From the NCBI GenBank assembly GCA_046049545.1, contig JBJORF010000006.1:16268-80267 (forward strand): a stretch of DNA of 64,000 bases, in the 5' to 3' direction. Under the pieces are notes generated by a model, which did not search any database, was not told the DNA's origin, and saw nothing but the letters and a program-made list of their open reading frames with translations. This stretch comes from Romeriopsis sp046049545. Its GTDB lineage: Bacteria; Cyanobacteriota; Cyanobacteriia; Leptolyngbyales; Leptolyngbyaceae. Numbering within the stretch: position 1 is the stretch's first letter; every line of letters begins with the position of its first letter. This document shows positions 52,509 through 62,520 of this stretch, one piece after another. A program made the position numbers and the translations under genes.

Positions 52509-53636
52509 ATGTTAACGATAGATTCGATTCTCGATCGCGCATTGGCGGGGGAGGATTTAACGCCGGCGGCAGGTGCGGTGCTGTTGCGCTCCCAGGAACC
52601 AGCGGCGATCGCGGCGATTCGGGCCGTGGCGGATCAATTGCGGCAACAGCAGGTGGGCGACACCGTCACCTACGTTGTGAATCGCAATATCAATTACACC
52701 AATATCTGCGAGCAGCATTGTAGTTTTTGTGCGTTTCGACGGGATCGCGGGGAAGCCGGGAGCTACTGGCTGGAATTTGAGCAAATCCTGGAAAAGGCCA
52801 CCGGGGCGATCGCCGCTGGCGCAACCGAAATCTGTATGCAGGGCGGCCTCAATCCCGCCGCCAAAATCGCTGGCTCCTCCCTGAAGTACTATCAGCAATT
52901 ACTGCAAACCATTCACACCGCCTTTCCGCAGTTGCATCTGCATGCGTTTTCGCCGCAGGAAGTGCAATTTATTGCCCGCGAGGATGGGTTAGATTTTCGG
53001 ACAGTGATTGCGGGATTGCAGGCGGCGGGCGTGGGGTCGATGCCGGGAACGGCGGCGGAGATCCTGGACGATCGGATTCGCCGGGTGATTTGCCCCGAAA
53101 AAATTAATGCGGCAACTTGGCGCGAAATTGTCGGTGAAATCCATCGATCGGGCATTCCCACCACCAGCACCATGATGTCGGGCCACATTGAAACGCCAGA
53201 ACAGCAGATTGATCACCTCGATCAACTGCGCACATTACAGCAACAGGCGGTCGATCGCGGTGAGACGGGCATCACGGAATTTATTATTTTGCCGTTTGTC
53301 GGACAAGATGCACCGGCACCGCTGCGGCACCGGGTCGGCCGGGATCAGCCGATTTTGGCGGATAACCTATTGCTCACGGCGGTGGCGCGGATTTACCTGG
53401 GAAATTGGATTAAAAATCACCAGCCGAGTTGGGTCAAGCTGGGGCTAGATGGTGCGGCGCAAGCGCTGGAATGGGGCTGTAACGACATTGGTGGGACGTT
53501 GATGGAGGAGCATATTACGAGTATGGCGGGGGCGATCGGAGGCACTTGCCAAACCATCGAAACCCTCCAAGGCGCGATCGCGCAGGTTAATCGCCCCCAT
53601 CGACAACGCGATACTTTGTACGGTGTGATTCCTTAA
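52509..53636 (+). CDS. cofH: FO synthase subunit CofH
   Basis: A 375-residue radical-SAM enzyme with Cys67, Cys71 and Cys74 in TNICEQHCSFCAFRR, then GATEICMQGGLNP and HAFSPQEVQFIAREDGL. It joins tyrosine to a diaminouracil in the synthesis of 7,8-didemethyl-8-hydroxy-5-deazariboflavin (FO), which cyanobacteria use as a photolyase antenna. CofG is a separate protein and is not nearby. The ATG at 52509 is chosen. Confidence 0.93.
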   Translation: MLTIDSILDRALAGEDLTPAAGAVLLRSQEPAAIAAIRAVADQLRQQQVGDTVTYVVNRNINYTNICEQHCSFCAFRRDRGEAGSYWLEFEQILEKATGAIAAGATEICMQGGLNPAAKIAGSSLKYYQQLLQTIHTAFPQLHLHAFSPQEVQFIAREDGLDFRTVIAGLQAAGVGSMPGTAAEILDDRIRRVICPEKINAATWREIVGEIHRSGIPTTSTMMSGHIETPEQQIDHLDQLRTLQQQAVDRGETGITEFIILPFVGQDAPAPLRHRVGRDQPILADNLLLTAVARIYLGNWIKNHQPSWVKLGLDGAAQALEWGCNDIGGTLMEEHITSMAGAIGGTCQTIETLQGAIAQVNRPHRQRDTLYGVIP

Positions 53637-53661
53637 ATGGATTGATTCGGGCAGCCCCTAA

Positions 53662-54867
53662 TCAATCCACTGCCACGATCGTCGCTTGTACCTGTCCCTG
53701 TCCCAACTGGATTGCGACGGTCTGCCCCACTTGCAAGTCCGCCGCCTGTCGCACGATTTGGTTTTCCCGCCGCAGAAGTGCATAGCCCCGCTGCAACACT
53801 GCATTCGGATCTAAGCTCGCCGCTTTTTCCTGGAGCCGTTGCTGGTCGGCTTGGGCCTGCTGAAGGCGCGATCGTAGTTGCTGGGTCAACCGTTGCTTGA
53901 GCCAATTAAGCTGCTGTTGTTCCTGGGCCAATAATCGATCAGGGCGCACCCGCGTCAGTCTGGCTTCACAGGCTGCCAAGCGCTCCGATTCCTGACGCAA
54001 TCGCTGACGCAGCAGCGTTTGCAGCCACAGCACCCGATCGCGGTGCAAATCATATAAGTCATCCAAATCCGGCACGGCTTGCGCTGCCGCTGCCGTAGGG
54101 GTGTGGGCCGCGACATCAGCGACCAAATCCGCCAAGGATTCATCCCGCTCATGGCCAATGCCCGTAATCACCGGAATCGGACAGGCGGCGATCGCCCGCA
54201 CCACTGGTTCGGTATTAAAACAGGCCAAGTCCTCACTCGCACCGCCGCCTCGGGCCAAGATGATGACTTCCGCACGCCGATCGGCGACGACGCGATCAAT
54301 GGCATGGGCGATCGCGGCCGGGGCTTGCGCGCCCTGCACCACCGCTGGCGAAAGTAAGACCTGCAAACCTGGATAGCGACTGCCAAGGGTGCGCTGAATA
54401 TCACCCCAAGCCGCAGCCTGGGGGGAAGTGACCACCGCGATCGTCTGGGGATGCATGGGCAACGGCTGCTTAAATTCCGGCTCGAACAGCCCTTCCAGTT
54501 CCAGCCGCCGCTTCAACTGCTGATACTGCAAAGATTGCAGGCCCACTCCCGCCGGGAGGCATTGCCAGACCGTAAGCTGGTAGCGACCCTGACCGGGGTA
54601 GAGCTTCAGCGAACCCAACAAAATCACCTGCTCTCCTTTGATTGGAGGCGTGGTGAACTTACTCAACTGACTCGACCAGGCCACACAGTTGATCATCGCC
54701 TTGCCACTGGGATCTTGCAGCGCAAAGAACAGACCACTGCGGTGGGGACTGGTGCTGGACACTTCGCCCACGACCCAAACCTGGCGCAGTTGGTCATCAT
54801 TTTCCAACAGGGTTTGGATGTATTCGGTTAGTCCCGCAACGGAAATCGCTTGATCGATCATCGCCAT
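53662..54867 (-). CDS. xseA: Exodeoxyribonuclease VII large subunit
   Basis: A 401-residue protein. The N-terminal OB fold (VWVVGEVSSTSPHRSGLFFALQD) is followed by the catalytic domain (VVTSPQAAAWGDIQRTLGSR, ILARGGGASEDLACFN, GIGHERDESLADLVADVAAHTPTAAA) and a long coiled coil (about 265-360). It degrades single-stranded DNA with XseB. It is 12 nt downstream of mgdA on the same strand. Somewhat shorter than E. coli XseA in the coiled coil. Confidence 0.95.
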   Translation of the reverse strand: MAMIDQAISVAGLTEYIQTLLENDDQLRQVWVVGEVSSTSPHRSGLFFALQDPSGKAMINCVAWSSQLSKFTTPPIKGEQVILLGSLKLYPGQGRYQLTVWQCLPAGVGLQSLQYQQLKRRLELEGLFEPEFKQPLPMHPQTIAVVTSPQAAAWGDIQRTLGSRYPGLQVLLSPAVVQGAQAPAAIAHAIDRVVADRRAEVIILARGGGASEDLACFNTEPVVRAIAACPIPVITGIGHERDESLADLVADVAAHTPTAAAAQAVPDLDDLYDLHRDRVLWLQTLLRQRLRQESERLAACEARLTRVRPDRLLAQEQQQLNWLKQRLTQQLRSRLQQAQADQQRLQEKAASLDPNAVLQRGYALLRRENQIVRQAADLQVGQTVAIQLGQGQVQATIVAVD

Positions 54868-54879
54868 CGGCCCGATCGG

Positions 54880-56319
54880 CTAGCTGGCATGACTGCCGCC
54901 ATGGGCTGTCTTCACCCATTTCAGCCGCTTTTTCTGGACGGCCATCCGGGCACTGGTATAGGCGATTACGGGCAACCAGTGAGCCATATAAACCGCGCCA
55001 ACGAAGGACTGACGCACCGCCCAGAACCAGCCGACTTCCCGCCGCACCGTCGAGGGCAGGAACAAGCGCGATCGGCGCAACCCCCGAATCGCACAAACAA
55101 AAAATAACCCAAAGCTCAACGCCGTCAGCGGTGCAAACACCGGCGGCTGGCCCATGATCAGCGACATCAGCATGTCCGGTACGGCGACCATCGACATCAC
55201 ATACTGCATGATCACAAACACGGTCAGATCGATCGTCTTCTTCGTCCCAAGACGATTACTGACAATCATCCGCCAGTAGTCGAGATAGCGCTGATAGCCG
55301 CCTTCCGCCCAACGACTGCGCTGATGCCAGAGCGCGACGGCACGGGTCACGCCTTCCTCATAGACCGCCGGTTCGGTCAAGCATTCAATATTCCAGTCGT
55401 TCAAATGTAGACGGAGGGTGAGATCCAGATCGTCGGTAATTGTTTCTTCGTTCCAGCCGCCGCAGTCTTGGAGGGCTTGGCGACGCACGAGTTGGCCGTT
55501 GCCGCGCAGTTCGCCGATGCCACCGGTGACAATCTGATGCTGGCGCATCAGGGCATCAAGGGCCATTTCAGCTTGCTGACCTTGAATCCAGAAGTTCTGC
55601 GCATCGGGGTGATTGGGGGTTTCGGCTTGGATGATCGCTTTACGCAACTGCACCGCACCAACTTGGGGCCGATCAAAGGCCCCGAGCGATCGCTGCAAAA
55701 AGTCCGCATCAATCTGGGCATCGGCATCAAAGACGACAATAAATTCCCCCATCGTCCGGGAGAACACCTCATTCAAGGCTCCGGACTTGCCGCCCCCGGC
55801 CCCACTGGGCCGATGCACCACCCGCAGGTTGGGATAGCGTAAGGCCAATTGGTCGAGAATCGCGGCGGTACGATCGGTACTCGCATCGTCGATAAACCAG
55901 ACTTCATAGCGCTCCACTGGATAATCCAGGTTGCAGAGCTGATCGACCAACCGATCAACCACCGCCTCTTCATTTTTGGCCGCCACCATGAGACTGACCA
56001 ACGGCCATTGGCGATCGGCGGCCAACGGCGGAGCCATGATTCGCGCCGGAGTCGCATAGGCCCGCAGACAATGCAGCCCCATCAGACCGGAGAACGCTGT
56101 CGTCAACCAGTAGCTCCAGGCAAACTGGTGGAGCATCGCCGTACCGCCCCAGAGCAATCCAAGCACCAGCGCCGACTTTAGCCGTCGCCCTTCGAGACCC
56201 TGCAAAAATGCCGGATCAATCGTAAACTCAAATTCATCTTCAGGGAGCGCCGCAGCAAAGGTGCCGTCGGAACTAAACTTGCTGAAGGAATCGCTTTCTG
56301 GCCAGGAATTCTCCGACAT
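54880..56319 (-). CDS. mgdA: Monoglucosyldiacylglycerol synthase-type GT2
   Basis: A 479-residue inverting GT2 with N-terminal helices (about 50-87), catalytic motifs WFIDDASTDRTAA, FDADAQID and DDLDLTLRLH, and acceptor motif QRSRWAEGG, then C-terminal helices. Length and motif set fit Synechocystis Sll1377, the enzyme that glucosylates diacylglycerol in the first step of cyanobacterial galactolipid synthesis. Other cellulose-synthase-like GT2s are possible, so the symbol is by analogy. Its first 47 nt overlap the end of the radical-SAM gene in another frame. Confidence 0.75.
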   Translation of the reverse strand: MSENSWPESDSFSKFSSDGTFAAALPEDEFEFTIDPAFLQGLEGRRLKSALVLGLLWGGTAMLHQFAWSYWLTTAFSGLMGLHCLRAYATPARIMAPPLAADRQWPLVSLMVAAKNEEAVVDRLVDQLCNLDYPVERYEVWFIDDASTDRTAAILDQLALRYPNLRVVHRPSGAGGGKSGALNEVFSRTMGEFIVVFDADAQIDADFLQRSLGAFDRPQVGAVQLRKAIIQAETPNHPDAQNFWIQGQQAEMALDALMRQHQIVTGGIGELRGNGQLVRRQALQDCGGWNEETITDDLDLTLRLHLNDWNIECLTEPAVYEEGVTRAVALWHQRSRWAEGGYQRYLDYWRMIVSNRLGTKKTIDLTVFVIMQYVMSMVAVPDMLMSLIMGQPPVFAPLTALSFGLFFVCAIRGLRRSRLFLPSTVRREVGWFWAVRQSFVGAVYMAHWLPVIAYTSARMAVQKKRLKWVKTAHGGSHAS

Positions 56320-57250
56320 AGGTAACTTGATTGAGGACCCAATATTTATCTAAACCCTTGAAGAAGCTAGGAATCAAATAACACCAGACCGTGCAACCTT
56401 CACAAACCGAAAGCTGACCTTGGGTGCGGCGGAATTCATCCACCTCCGCCGACTGGTTGTACATGTCATATAAATTCCCATCAATCTTGAGACCCTTCTG
56501 GGCGAAGTGGTAACAAGGCAACAGCAGCTCATCGTGGGGCGAAATCGCAATCACCGCATCCACCGCCTTACAGCGCGGATTATTGGTGTCGTTGCCACCC
56601 GCCTCAATGAACGCTAGCGAGGCTCTATTGTAGCCAAGATTCTTGTACTTCTTGGCAGCAGTTTCGATCGCCCGCACCATTTCTGGGGTGGGATTTTTCT
56701 TCGAATTGTAGTTGGAATGCGCGGTGAAAGCAGGATTTAGCCAAACCCGAGCCTTCAACTTCTGACCCAATTCCGCGACTTCATGGATCCTTTCATAGTT
56801 CTGCGCCGTGACTGTATGGTTCAGGACGGGTTGCTCCCCGAGGGCATGGGCAATTTCCACCGACTTCACCAACGTATCGAAAATTTGCACACCCCGTGAT
56901 TGGTCATGGGTTTCCGCATCGCCCCCGTCGAGGGAGAAGTTCAAGAAGTCAACCAAACCCTGCATCTCCTCGGCCCGCTTGGGGTAGAGGAGCGTATTGG
57001 TGGTCATGCTGGTGGCAAAGCCCAAATTCTTCGCCAACTGGAAAATCTCCGGGGCATCCTTCCGCAGCAGCGGTTCGCCCCCAGTGAAGTCAACGTACTT
57101 CACCCCCAATCGGCGCAAGTCACGTAGGTTCTTCTCGATCGTTGCCAGCGTTGCTTCTTCCTTCGGTTCGAGGGCCCAAATATCGCAGAAGTGACAACGC
57201 GCATTGCAGCGATAGGTGAGGTAGTAGTTTGCAACCAGGGGTGCGGCCAT
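56273..57250 (-). CDS. Radical SAM protein with C-terminal Cys cluster
   Basis: A 325-residue enzyme with the 4Fe-4S motif Cys15/19/22 (LTYRCNARCHFCDIW), TGGEPLLRKDAPEIF and a C-terminal SPASM-like cysteine group (RCKAVDAV, LLLPCYHF, VCEGCTVWCY). The substrate is unknown; distant relatives act in hopanoid or peptide modification. It overlaps mgdA by 47 nt on the same strand, so the two are probably expressed together, and a link to membrane lipid chemistry is possible. Confidence 0.85.
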   Translation of the reverse strand: MAAPLVANYYLTYRCNARCHFCDIWALEPKEEATLATIEKNLRDLRRLGVKYVDFTGGEPLLRKDAPEIFQLAKNLGFATSMTTNTLLYPKRAEEMQGLVDFLNFSLDGGDAETHDQSRGVQIFDTLVKSVEIAHALGEQPVLNHTVTAQNYERIHEVAELGQKLKARVWLNPAFTAHSNYNSKKNPTPEMVRAIETAAKKYKNLGYNRASLAFIEAGGNDTNNPRCKAVDAVIAISPHDELLLPCYHFAQKGLKIDGNLYDMYNQSAEVDEFRRTQGQLSVCEGCTVWCYLIPSFFKGLDKYWVLNQVTYVGEFLARKRFLQQV

Positions 57251-57701
57251 AAATTCTCGCCTGTTATTTCAACTGAGGGAACGGCTGGGCTTTGGAAAAC
57301 CCAAGGGGAACTAATGAATTCGGGAAAATGAATTCGGGAAAACCAAATGTGTCGAAACGGGTTCCAACTCACAATAAAGCTGAAATCGATCTTAAACAAG
57401 TGTAACGCAATGTAACGTCCACGATCGCCCTTCCCACGGAATCAACCTGCCCCATCACCGCCGGGCGCGCACCCCCAATGGGGCATCACCCCAAAGGGGA
57501 AAACTCAGCATCCTACGCACAAAATCATCAGAGAGAATAAAATTGTTACAAGAACTTCCGGGTATATACGAGGAGTTCATGGGTTACGACTCCGTGATTT
57601 CTGGGCAATTTGAAAGAATCAAGCAAGGTGATTATGTGCTTTGCATTACCAGATAGTTTGCTCGACTCGTTCATCCACCACCATCACATTGTCGGAAGGA
57701 T
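57251..57701. other. Divergent promoter gap
   Basis: Promoters for the radical-SAM operon (minus) and the TPR gene (plus) should be here. A 25-codon frame at 57579 (MGYDSVISGQFERIKQGDYV...) follows GGAG by only 3 nt and could be a leader peptide, but evidence is thin. Confidence 0.5.
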
Positions 57702-58577
57702 ATGCCCGTGCCAGCCAGTCAGATTCAGCCCCATTCTGTTCAGCCCCAGGCAAAACCGGCGAAGACGCTTCCCGCCCATTTGTCCTTGGGCAGTGGGGCC
57801 GTGATATTGCAGCCTTTGAGTGCGGCCCATCCGCAGCGGCTAGAGAGCTGGGTGCAGCGTGGCTATGCCCTCGAAGAAATGGGCTACTACGAAGAAGCAA
57901 TCATCAGCTTCGAGCGGGCAATCGTTCTGGATGCGCGGTGCGTCGATGCTTGGCAAGGGCGCGGAATCGCCTTAGCAAAGCTGGGCTACCACGAAGAAGC
58001 GCTGATGAGCTTTGGCCGCGTTACCCGTTGGCAGCCCGAGGATTATCGGGCTTGGCAGAACATGGGGCGCGTCTTGATGGGGATGGATCGTCATGCAGAG
58101 GCATTATCGCATTTCGATCGCGTGCTCCTGCTGAAGGGCGACAGCTACAAGGCTTGGTACCATCGTGCGATTGCCCTCGACGCACTGAACAAACCGATCG
58201 CGGCCCTCTCCAGCCTTGATCGGGCCTTAAAAATTCGACCCGAATGTCACTATGCCTGGACCGCCCAGGGGTTGCTTTTGAGTAAACTGGGCCGTTATCC
58301 CGATGCCGAGGCCAGCTTCGACTGTTCCCTGCGGCTGCGGGGCAGCAACTTCGGTGCGTGGTATGGCAAAGCCGCCTGTTCGGGGATGCAAGGTCTAGTC
58401 GAACCCGCCTTGGAGAGTTTGGTGCAGGCAAGGAAATGTTCACCGCTGGCCACCCGATCGCTCCTCAAAACCGACAAGCGATTTGATCCAATCCGCTTCA
58501 CCCTAGAATTTCAGCGCTTTCTCAAAGGACGTGACGACCAAGACGCCGCCGATTTATTAAACAGCTGGATGCGTTAG
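57702..58577 (+). CDS. Tetratricopeptide-repeat protein
   Basis: A 291-residue protein. After about 45 disordered residues, roughly five TPR units are seen (ALEEMGYYEEAIISFERAIV, ALAKLGYHEEALMSFGRVTR, VLMGMDRHAEALSHFDRVLL and so on). No signal peptide or catalytic domain. Such proteins act as scaffolds; the partner is unknown. The ATG at 57702 directly follows GGAAGGAT. Confidence 0.85.
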   Translation: MPVPASQIQPHSVQPQAKPAKTLPAHLSLGSGAVILQPLSAAHPQRLESWVQRGYALEEMGYYEEAIISFERAIVLDARCVDAWQGRGIALAKLGYHEEALMSFGRVTRWQPEDYRAWQNMGRVLMGMDRHAEALSHFDRVLLLKGDSYKAWYHRAIALDALNKPIAALSSLDRALKIRPECHYAWTAQGLLLSKLGRYPDAEASFDCSLRLRGSNFGAWYGKAACSGMQGLVEPALESLVQARKCSPLATRSLLKTDKRFDPIRFTLEFQRFLKGRDDQDAADLLNSWMR

Positions 58578-58916
58578 GTGGGGCGGCACCCAAGACCACC
58601 CATTCGCTAGCAACCGATCGTCCCAACCCGCCAACCCCAAATCCCAACCCTACAATCCCCGGTCGCCCCAAAACGATCGAAGATTGTGCCTATCACCCGA
58701 TCCAGCTGGCCATTCACCGTAAATCTTGCGGATTATTTTAAGGTTTTAGAGGAAACAGCCGTAGCACAGCATACATACGCGCAATCACCACCCCGCTTTA
58801 CTGAAAACAGCGCAAGACACCGATCACCAGATGTTACCCTGAAAGAACTGAAGCCCTCACTGTACTCAAAATTTAGGACTCATTACCGTTCAGGATTCAT
58901 TTTTACTGGATAAAAT
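58578..58916. other. glgP upstream region
   Basis: No gene, RNA or clear motif is recognised. A possible reading frame at 58686-58913 has a composition unlike real proteins and is dismissed. Confidence 0.55.
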
Positions 58917-61436
58917 ATGCAACTCCAAAATGCAATCATTCGCCTCGAAGCTGATCGCACTGGCACCACGATCGAACATTTACAGCGGGCATTTTTAGCG
59001 AATCTTTACTACGTCCAGGGCAAACCCCCCGCCCTCGCTACCCGCCACGACTATTACAAGGCATTGGCCTACACCGTGCGCGATCGGATTTTGCAGCATT
59101 GGAATAATACCGTCATCGCCTACACCGAAAATCAAAGCCGCACGGTTTGTTACCTTTCTGCCGAATTTTTGCTGGGGCCGCACTTGGGCAATAATTTAAT
59201 CAATCTGGGGCTCTTCGAGCCGATGCGTGAAGCGATCGAGGGTTTGGGCTTAAACTTTGACGAACTGCTCGAAGAAGAGGAAGAACCAGGACTGGGGAAC
59301 GGCGGTTTGGGCCGTCTAGCTGCCTGTTACTTGGATTCCCTCGCGACCTTAGAAATTCCCACCTTGGGCTACGGGATTCGCTACGAATTTGGAATTTTTG
59401 ATCAAGATATTCGTGATGGCTGGCAGGTCGAGCTGACTGATAAATGGCTGATGAACGGCAATCCCTGGGAACTGGTGCGGCCTGAATGGACGGTGAATGT
59501 GCCGTTTGGGGGCCATACCGAATCCTACGTGAATAGCCAAGGCTGTTATCGCGTGCGCTGGGTGCCCGCTTGGGAAGTCCAGGGCGTGCCTTACGATACG
59601 CCGACCTTGGGGTATCAAGTGAATACGGCAAATACATTGCGGCTCTGGAAAGCCGAAGCCCCGGAATCCTTTGACTTTCAATCGTTTAATACGGGCGACT
59701 ATTACGGTGCCGTGAATGCTAAAATCATTTCGGAAAATATCACTAAAGTGCTTTATCCGAATGATGATGAAATTCAAGGTAAAGTGCTGCGATTGCAACA
59801 GCAATTCTTCTTCGTTTCTTGTTCACTGCAAGACATGATTCGGATCATGAAATGGCAAAAGATCCCGATCGAGCGCTTCCACGAGAAATTTGCCGTGCAG
59901 TTGAACGATACGCACCCGGCGATTGCGGTCGCGGAACTGATGCGGTTGTTGGTTGATCAGGAATTCGTCACTTGGGAGGATGCCTGGGCGATCACGCAAA
60001 AAACCTTGGCTTATACCAATCACACCTTGCTACCAGAAGCCCTGGAGCGCTGGCAGGTTGACCTATTTCGCGATTTGCTGCCGCGCCATTTGGAAATCAT
60101 TTATGAAATCAACAGTCGCTTCCTTGATCAGGTGCGAGTGAAGTTCATCGGTGATGAAGCCAGATTGGAGCGGATGTCGCTGATTGATGAGTCGGGCGAT
60201 CGCTATGTGCGGATGGCCAATCTCGCCTGTGTCGGCAGTCATGCGATTAATGGGGTGGCCGCGCTGCACAGTGAGTTGCTCAAAGAAACCGTGCTGAAGG
60301 ACTTCTACGAATGTTTTCCGGAGAAGTTTAGTAATAAGACCAATGGGGTCACGCCGCGCCGTTTTATGGTGCTGAGTAATCCCCAGTTGAGCCAGTTGAT
60401 TACCAACCGGATCGGCGCGGAATGGGTGACAGATTTGGATCAATTGCGGCGGTTGGAGCAGTTTGTTGATGATCCCGGTTTCTGCCATGAGTGGCGCAAT
60501 ATCAAGCGATCGATCAAAGAGAGTTTGGCGGTGCAAATCAAGCGCGACTACGGCGTGGAGCTCAATGTCGATGCGATTTTTGATATTCAAGCCAAACGAA
60601 TTCACGAATACAAACGGCAACACTTAAATGTGCTGCATATTCTGACGTTGTACGATCGGATTAAAGCCAATCCGGCGATTCCGATGACCCCACGTGTGTT
60701 CCTCTTCGGCGGTAAAGCCGCTCCGGGCTATGCGATGGCGAAGCTGATTATTAAACTGATCACCGCGATCGGGGATGTGATTAACAATGACCCGGATGTG
60801 GGCGATCGATTGAAGGTGGTTTTCCTCAAGGATTACAACGTCAAGTTTGCCCAGCATGTCTATCCTGCCGCCGATCTGTCCGAACAGATTTCCACCGCTG
60901 GGAAAGAGGCTTCGGGGACGGGCAACATGAAGTTTGCCATGAACGGGGCATTGACGATCGGTACCCTCGACGGCGCAAATATCGAAATCATGGATCAAGT
61001 CGGCCGCGAAAATTTCTTCCTGTTTGGGTTGACTGCTCAAGAAGTCACTGACCTGAAAGCCCGTGGCTACAATCCCATGGATTATTACAATGCCAATGCA
61101 GAACTGCAATTGGTCATCGATCGGATCGCTTCGGGGGTATTCTCCCACGGTGATCGGGAGCTATTCAAGCCGATCGTGGATAATCTGCTTCACCAAGACC
61201 CCTACCTGCTCTTGGCCGATTATCAGTCTTACATTGAATGCCAAGATCGCGTCGCCCAGGCGTACAAAGATCCGATTCACTGGACGAAAATGTCAATTCT
61301 CAATACCGCCCGCATGGGAATGTTCTCCAGCGATCGGGCAATTCGCGAATATTGCGATTCGATTTGGCAGGTACAGCCCGTGAAGGTGAATCAAACTTCG
61401 GGGTTCTGCTCGGATCTGGTTTGCTTGCGCCAATGA
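58917..61436 (+). CDS. glgP: Glycogen phosphorylase
   Basis: A 839-residue GT35 enzyme of normal length. Motifs include VCYLSAEFLLGPHLGNNLIN, EEEEPGLGNGGLGRLAACYL and the PLP lysine in EASGTGNMKFAMNGALTIGT (Lys672). It releases glucose 1-phosphate from glycogen in the dark. It stands alone; its last 46 nt overlap the convergent CPBP gene. Confidence 0.96.
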   Translation: MQLQNAIIRLEADRTGTTIEHLQRAFLANLYYVQGKPPALATRHDYYKALAYTVRDRILQHWNNTVIAYTENQSRTVCYLSAEFLLGPHLGNNLINLGLFEPMREAIEGLGLNFDELLEEEEEPGLGNGGLGRLAACYLDSLATLEIPTLGYGIRYEFGIFDQDIRDGWQVELTDKWLMNGNPWELVRPEWTVNVPFGGHTESYVNSQGCYRVRWVPAWEVQGVPYDTPTLGYQVNTANTLRLWKAEAPESFDFQSFNTGDYYGAVNAKIISENITKVLYPNDDEIQGKVLRLQQQFFFVSCSLQDMIRIMKWQKIPIERFHEKFAVQLNDTHPAIAVAELMRLLVDQEFVTWEDAWAITQKTLAYTNHTLLPEALERWQVDLFRDLLPRHLEIIYEINSRFLDQVRVKFIGDEARLERMSLIDESGDRYVRMANLACVGSHAINGVAALHSELLKETVLKDFYECFPEKFSNKTNGVTPRRFMVLSNPQLSQLITNRIGAEWVTDLDQLRRLEQFVDDPGFCHEWRNIKRSIKESLAVQIKRDYGVELNVDAIFDIQAKRIHEYKRQHLNVLHILTLYDRIKANPAIPMTPRVFLFGGKAAPGYAMAKLIIKLITAIGDVINNDPDVGDRLKVVFLKDYNVKFAQHVYPAADLSEQISTAGKEASGTGNMKFAMNGALTIGTLDGANIEIMDQVGRENFFLFGLTAQEVTDLKARGYNPMDYYNANAELQLVIDRIASGVFSHGDRELFKPIVDNLLHQDPYLLLADYQSYIECQDRVAQAYKDPIHWTKMSILNTARMGMFSSDRAIREYCDSIWQVQPVKVNQTSGFCSDLVCLRQ

Positions 61437-62335
61437 GACAACCCATGAAACACGATCCAGTAAAATAGCCCCGCGTAGAGGACGAGCCAAACCAGTCCCC
61501 ACATGGGATCGCCTGTTTCCTTTAAAAGCCAAACCGAGGGTGTTTTCAGCACTGAATCTTTACTGTTGAGCAACAGCAGCACGAAGATATTCTGGGCAGC
61601 ATGGACACCGAGAGCGAGTTCGAGGCGATTATCGCGCAGGGTAATCGCCGCCAAAAATACACCTAAGGCCCAGTAGCTCAAAGCCATCCACACTGCACCC
61701 CGCGCCATTTCGGGGTTGCTAAAGTGACCCAGGGCAAAAAGCAAACTGGGCACCCCCATCAGCAAAAAGCGATTGCGGGTTAGCAGGCCCAGTGCCTGCA
61801 TTAAATATCCGCGACAGAACAATTCCTCCGCTGCGGTTTGCAATGGCGTGAAGATGAGCACGACGACCAGCAGCGGCAGCCATTGTCGGAGGTCAAAATT
61901 CCAGACTAAATCGCCTGGGGTGGCGACCAGTGAAATCACCAGCGACAATGCCAAAATGCCAAACCACACGCCAAATCCAGTTAAGAAACGTGTCCCACTG
62001 AACTGACCGGATTGGCTAATCAGCGATCGGAAGGGGCGGCCGTGGATGAATTTGGTGCTGATCACAAGACCGAGGATAATCGCCAGAAACGGTAAGTTAT
62101 TGAGCACAAAACTGAAGGGGGTCGGCTGGCTGAGAAACGCCATGAGTGCCGATTCAACTTGGGTGGCGTCACTTAAAAGCGCCGGTTGTGTGGCCAATAC
62201 CACCACCATCGCGATCATCGCGGTAGCAATCCCACCGAAGATCAAGCCTCCGACCAGGATCAGCACCACACTGAGGATATAGCGCCACCAGTCATTTTGG
62301 CCTTGATGAACGGCATCGAGATAGTGCTTACTCAT
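61391..62335 (-). CDS. CPBP-family membrane metalloprotease (Abi domain)
   Basis: A 314-residue protein with about eight membrane helices. Motif 1 is AAEELFCRGYLMQAL (EExxxR), motif 2 is FALGHFSNPE and a later helix has ALGVHAAQN. These match Rce1-like CPBP proteases. Substrate unknown. Its start codon is 17 nt from a 20-bp perfect palindrome. Confidence 0.87.
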   Translation of the reverse strand: MSKHYLDAVHQGQNDWWRYILSVVLILVGGLIFGGIATAMIAMVVVLATQPALLSDATQVESALMAFLSQPTPFSFVLNNLPFLAIILGLVISTKFIHGRPFRSLISQSGQFSGTRFLTGFGVWFGILALSLVISLVATPGDLVWNFDLRQWLPLLVVVLIFTPLQTAAEELFCRGYLMQALGLLTRNRFLLMGVPSLLFALGHFSNPEMARGAVWMALSYWALGVFLAAITLRDNRLELALGVHAAQNIFVLLLLNSKDSVLKTPSVWLLKETGDPMWGLVWLVLYAGLFYWIVFHGLSHWRKQTRSEQNPEV

Positions 62336-62351
62336 GGCTGCTTGGATTGAA

Positions 62352-62371
62352 GGATGCGATCGATCGCATCC
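62352..62371. promoter_or_regulatory. 20-bp perfect palindrome upstream of CPBP gene
   Basis: GGATGCGATC-GATCGCATCC is fully self-complementary and lies 17-36 nt upstream of the CPBP ATG. It includes overlapping GCGATC/GATCGC elements, so HIP1 mutation bias could contribute. Confidence 0.5.
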
Positions 62372-62520
62372 GTTCGATAACGGATGCTTAACATCGTTAT
62401 TCTAAGCCAACAAAGTCGCAATTTTGATCGGGCAAAAACGGTATAAAACGGGTACCCTAGGCAAATGACCGGGGCTAATCCCGCCTGACTCCCACAACCC
62501 GTAGCACTTCGATCGACCCT

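Noticed and set aside
58686..58913. A 75-codon plus-strand frame before glgP
   Set aside because: No recognisable motif, poor composition, no ribosome site.
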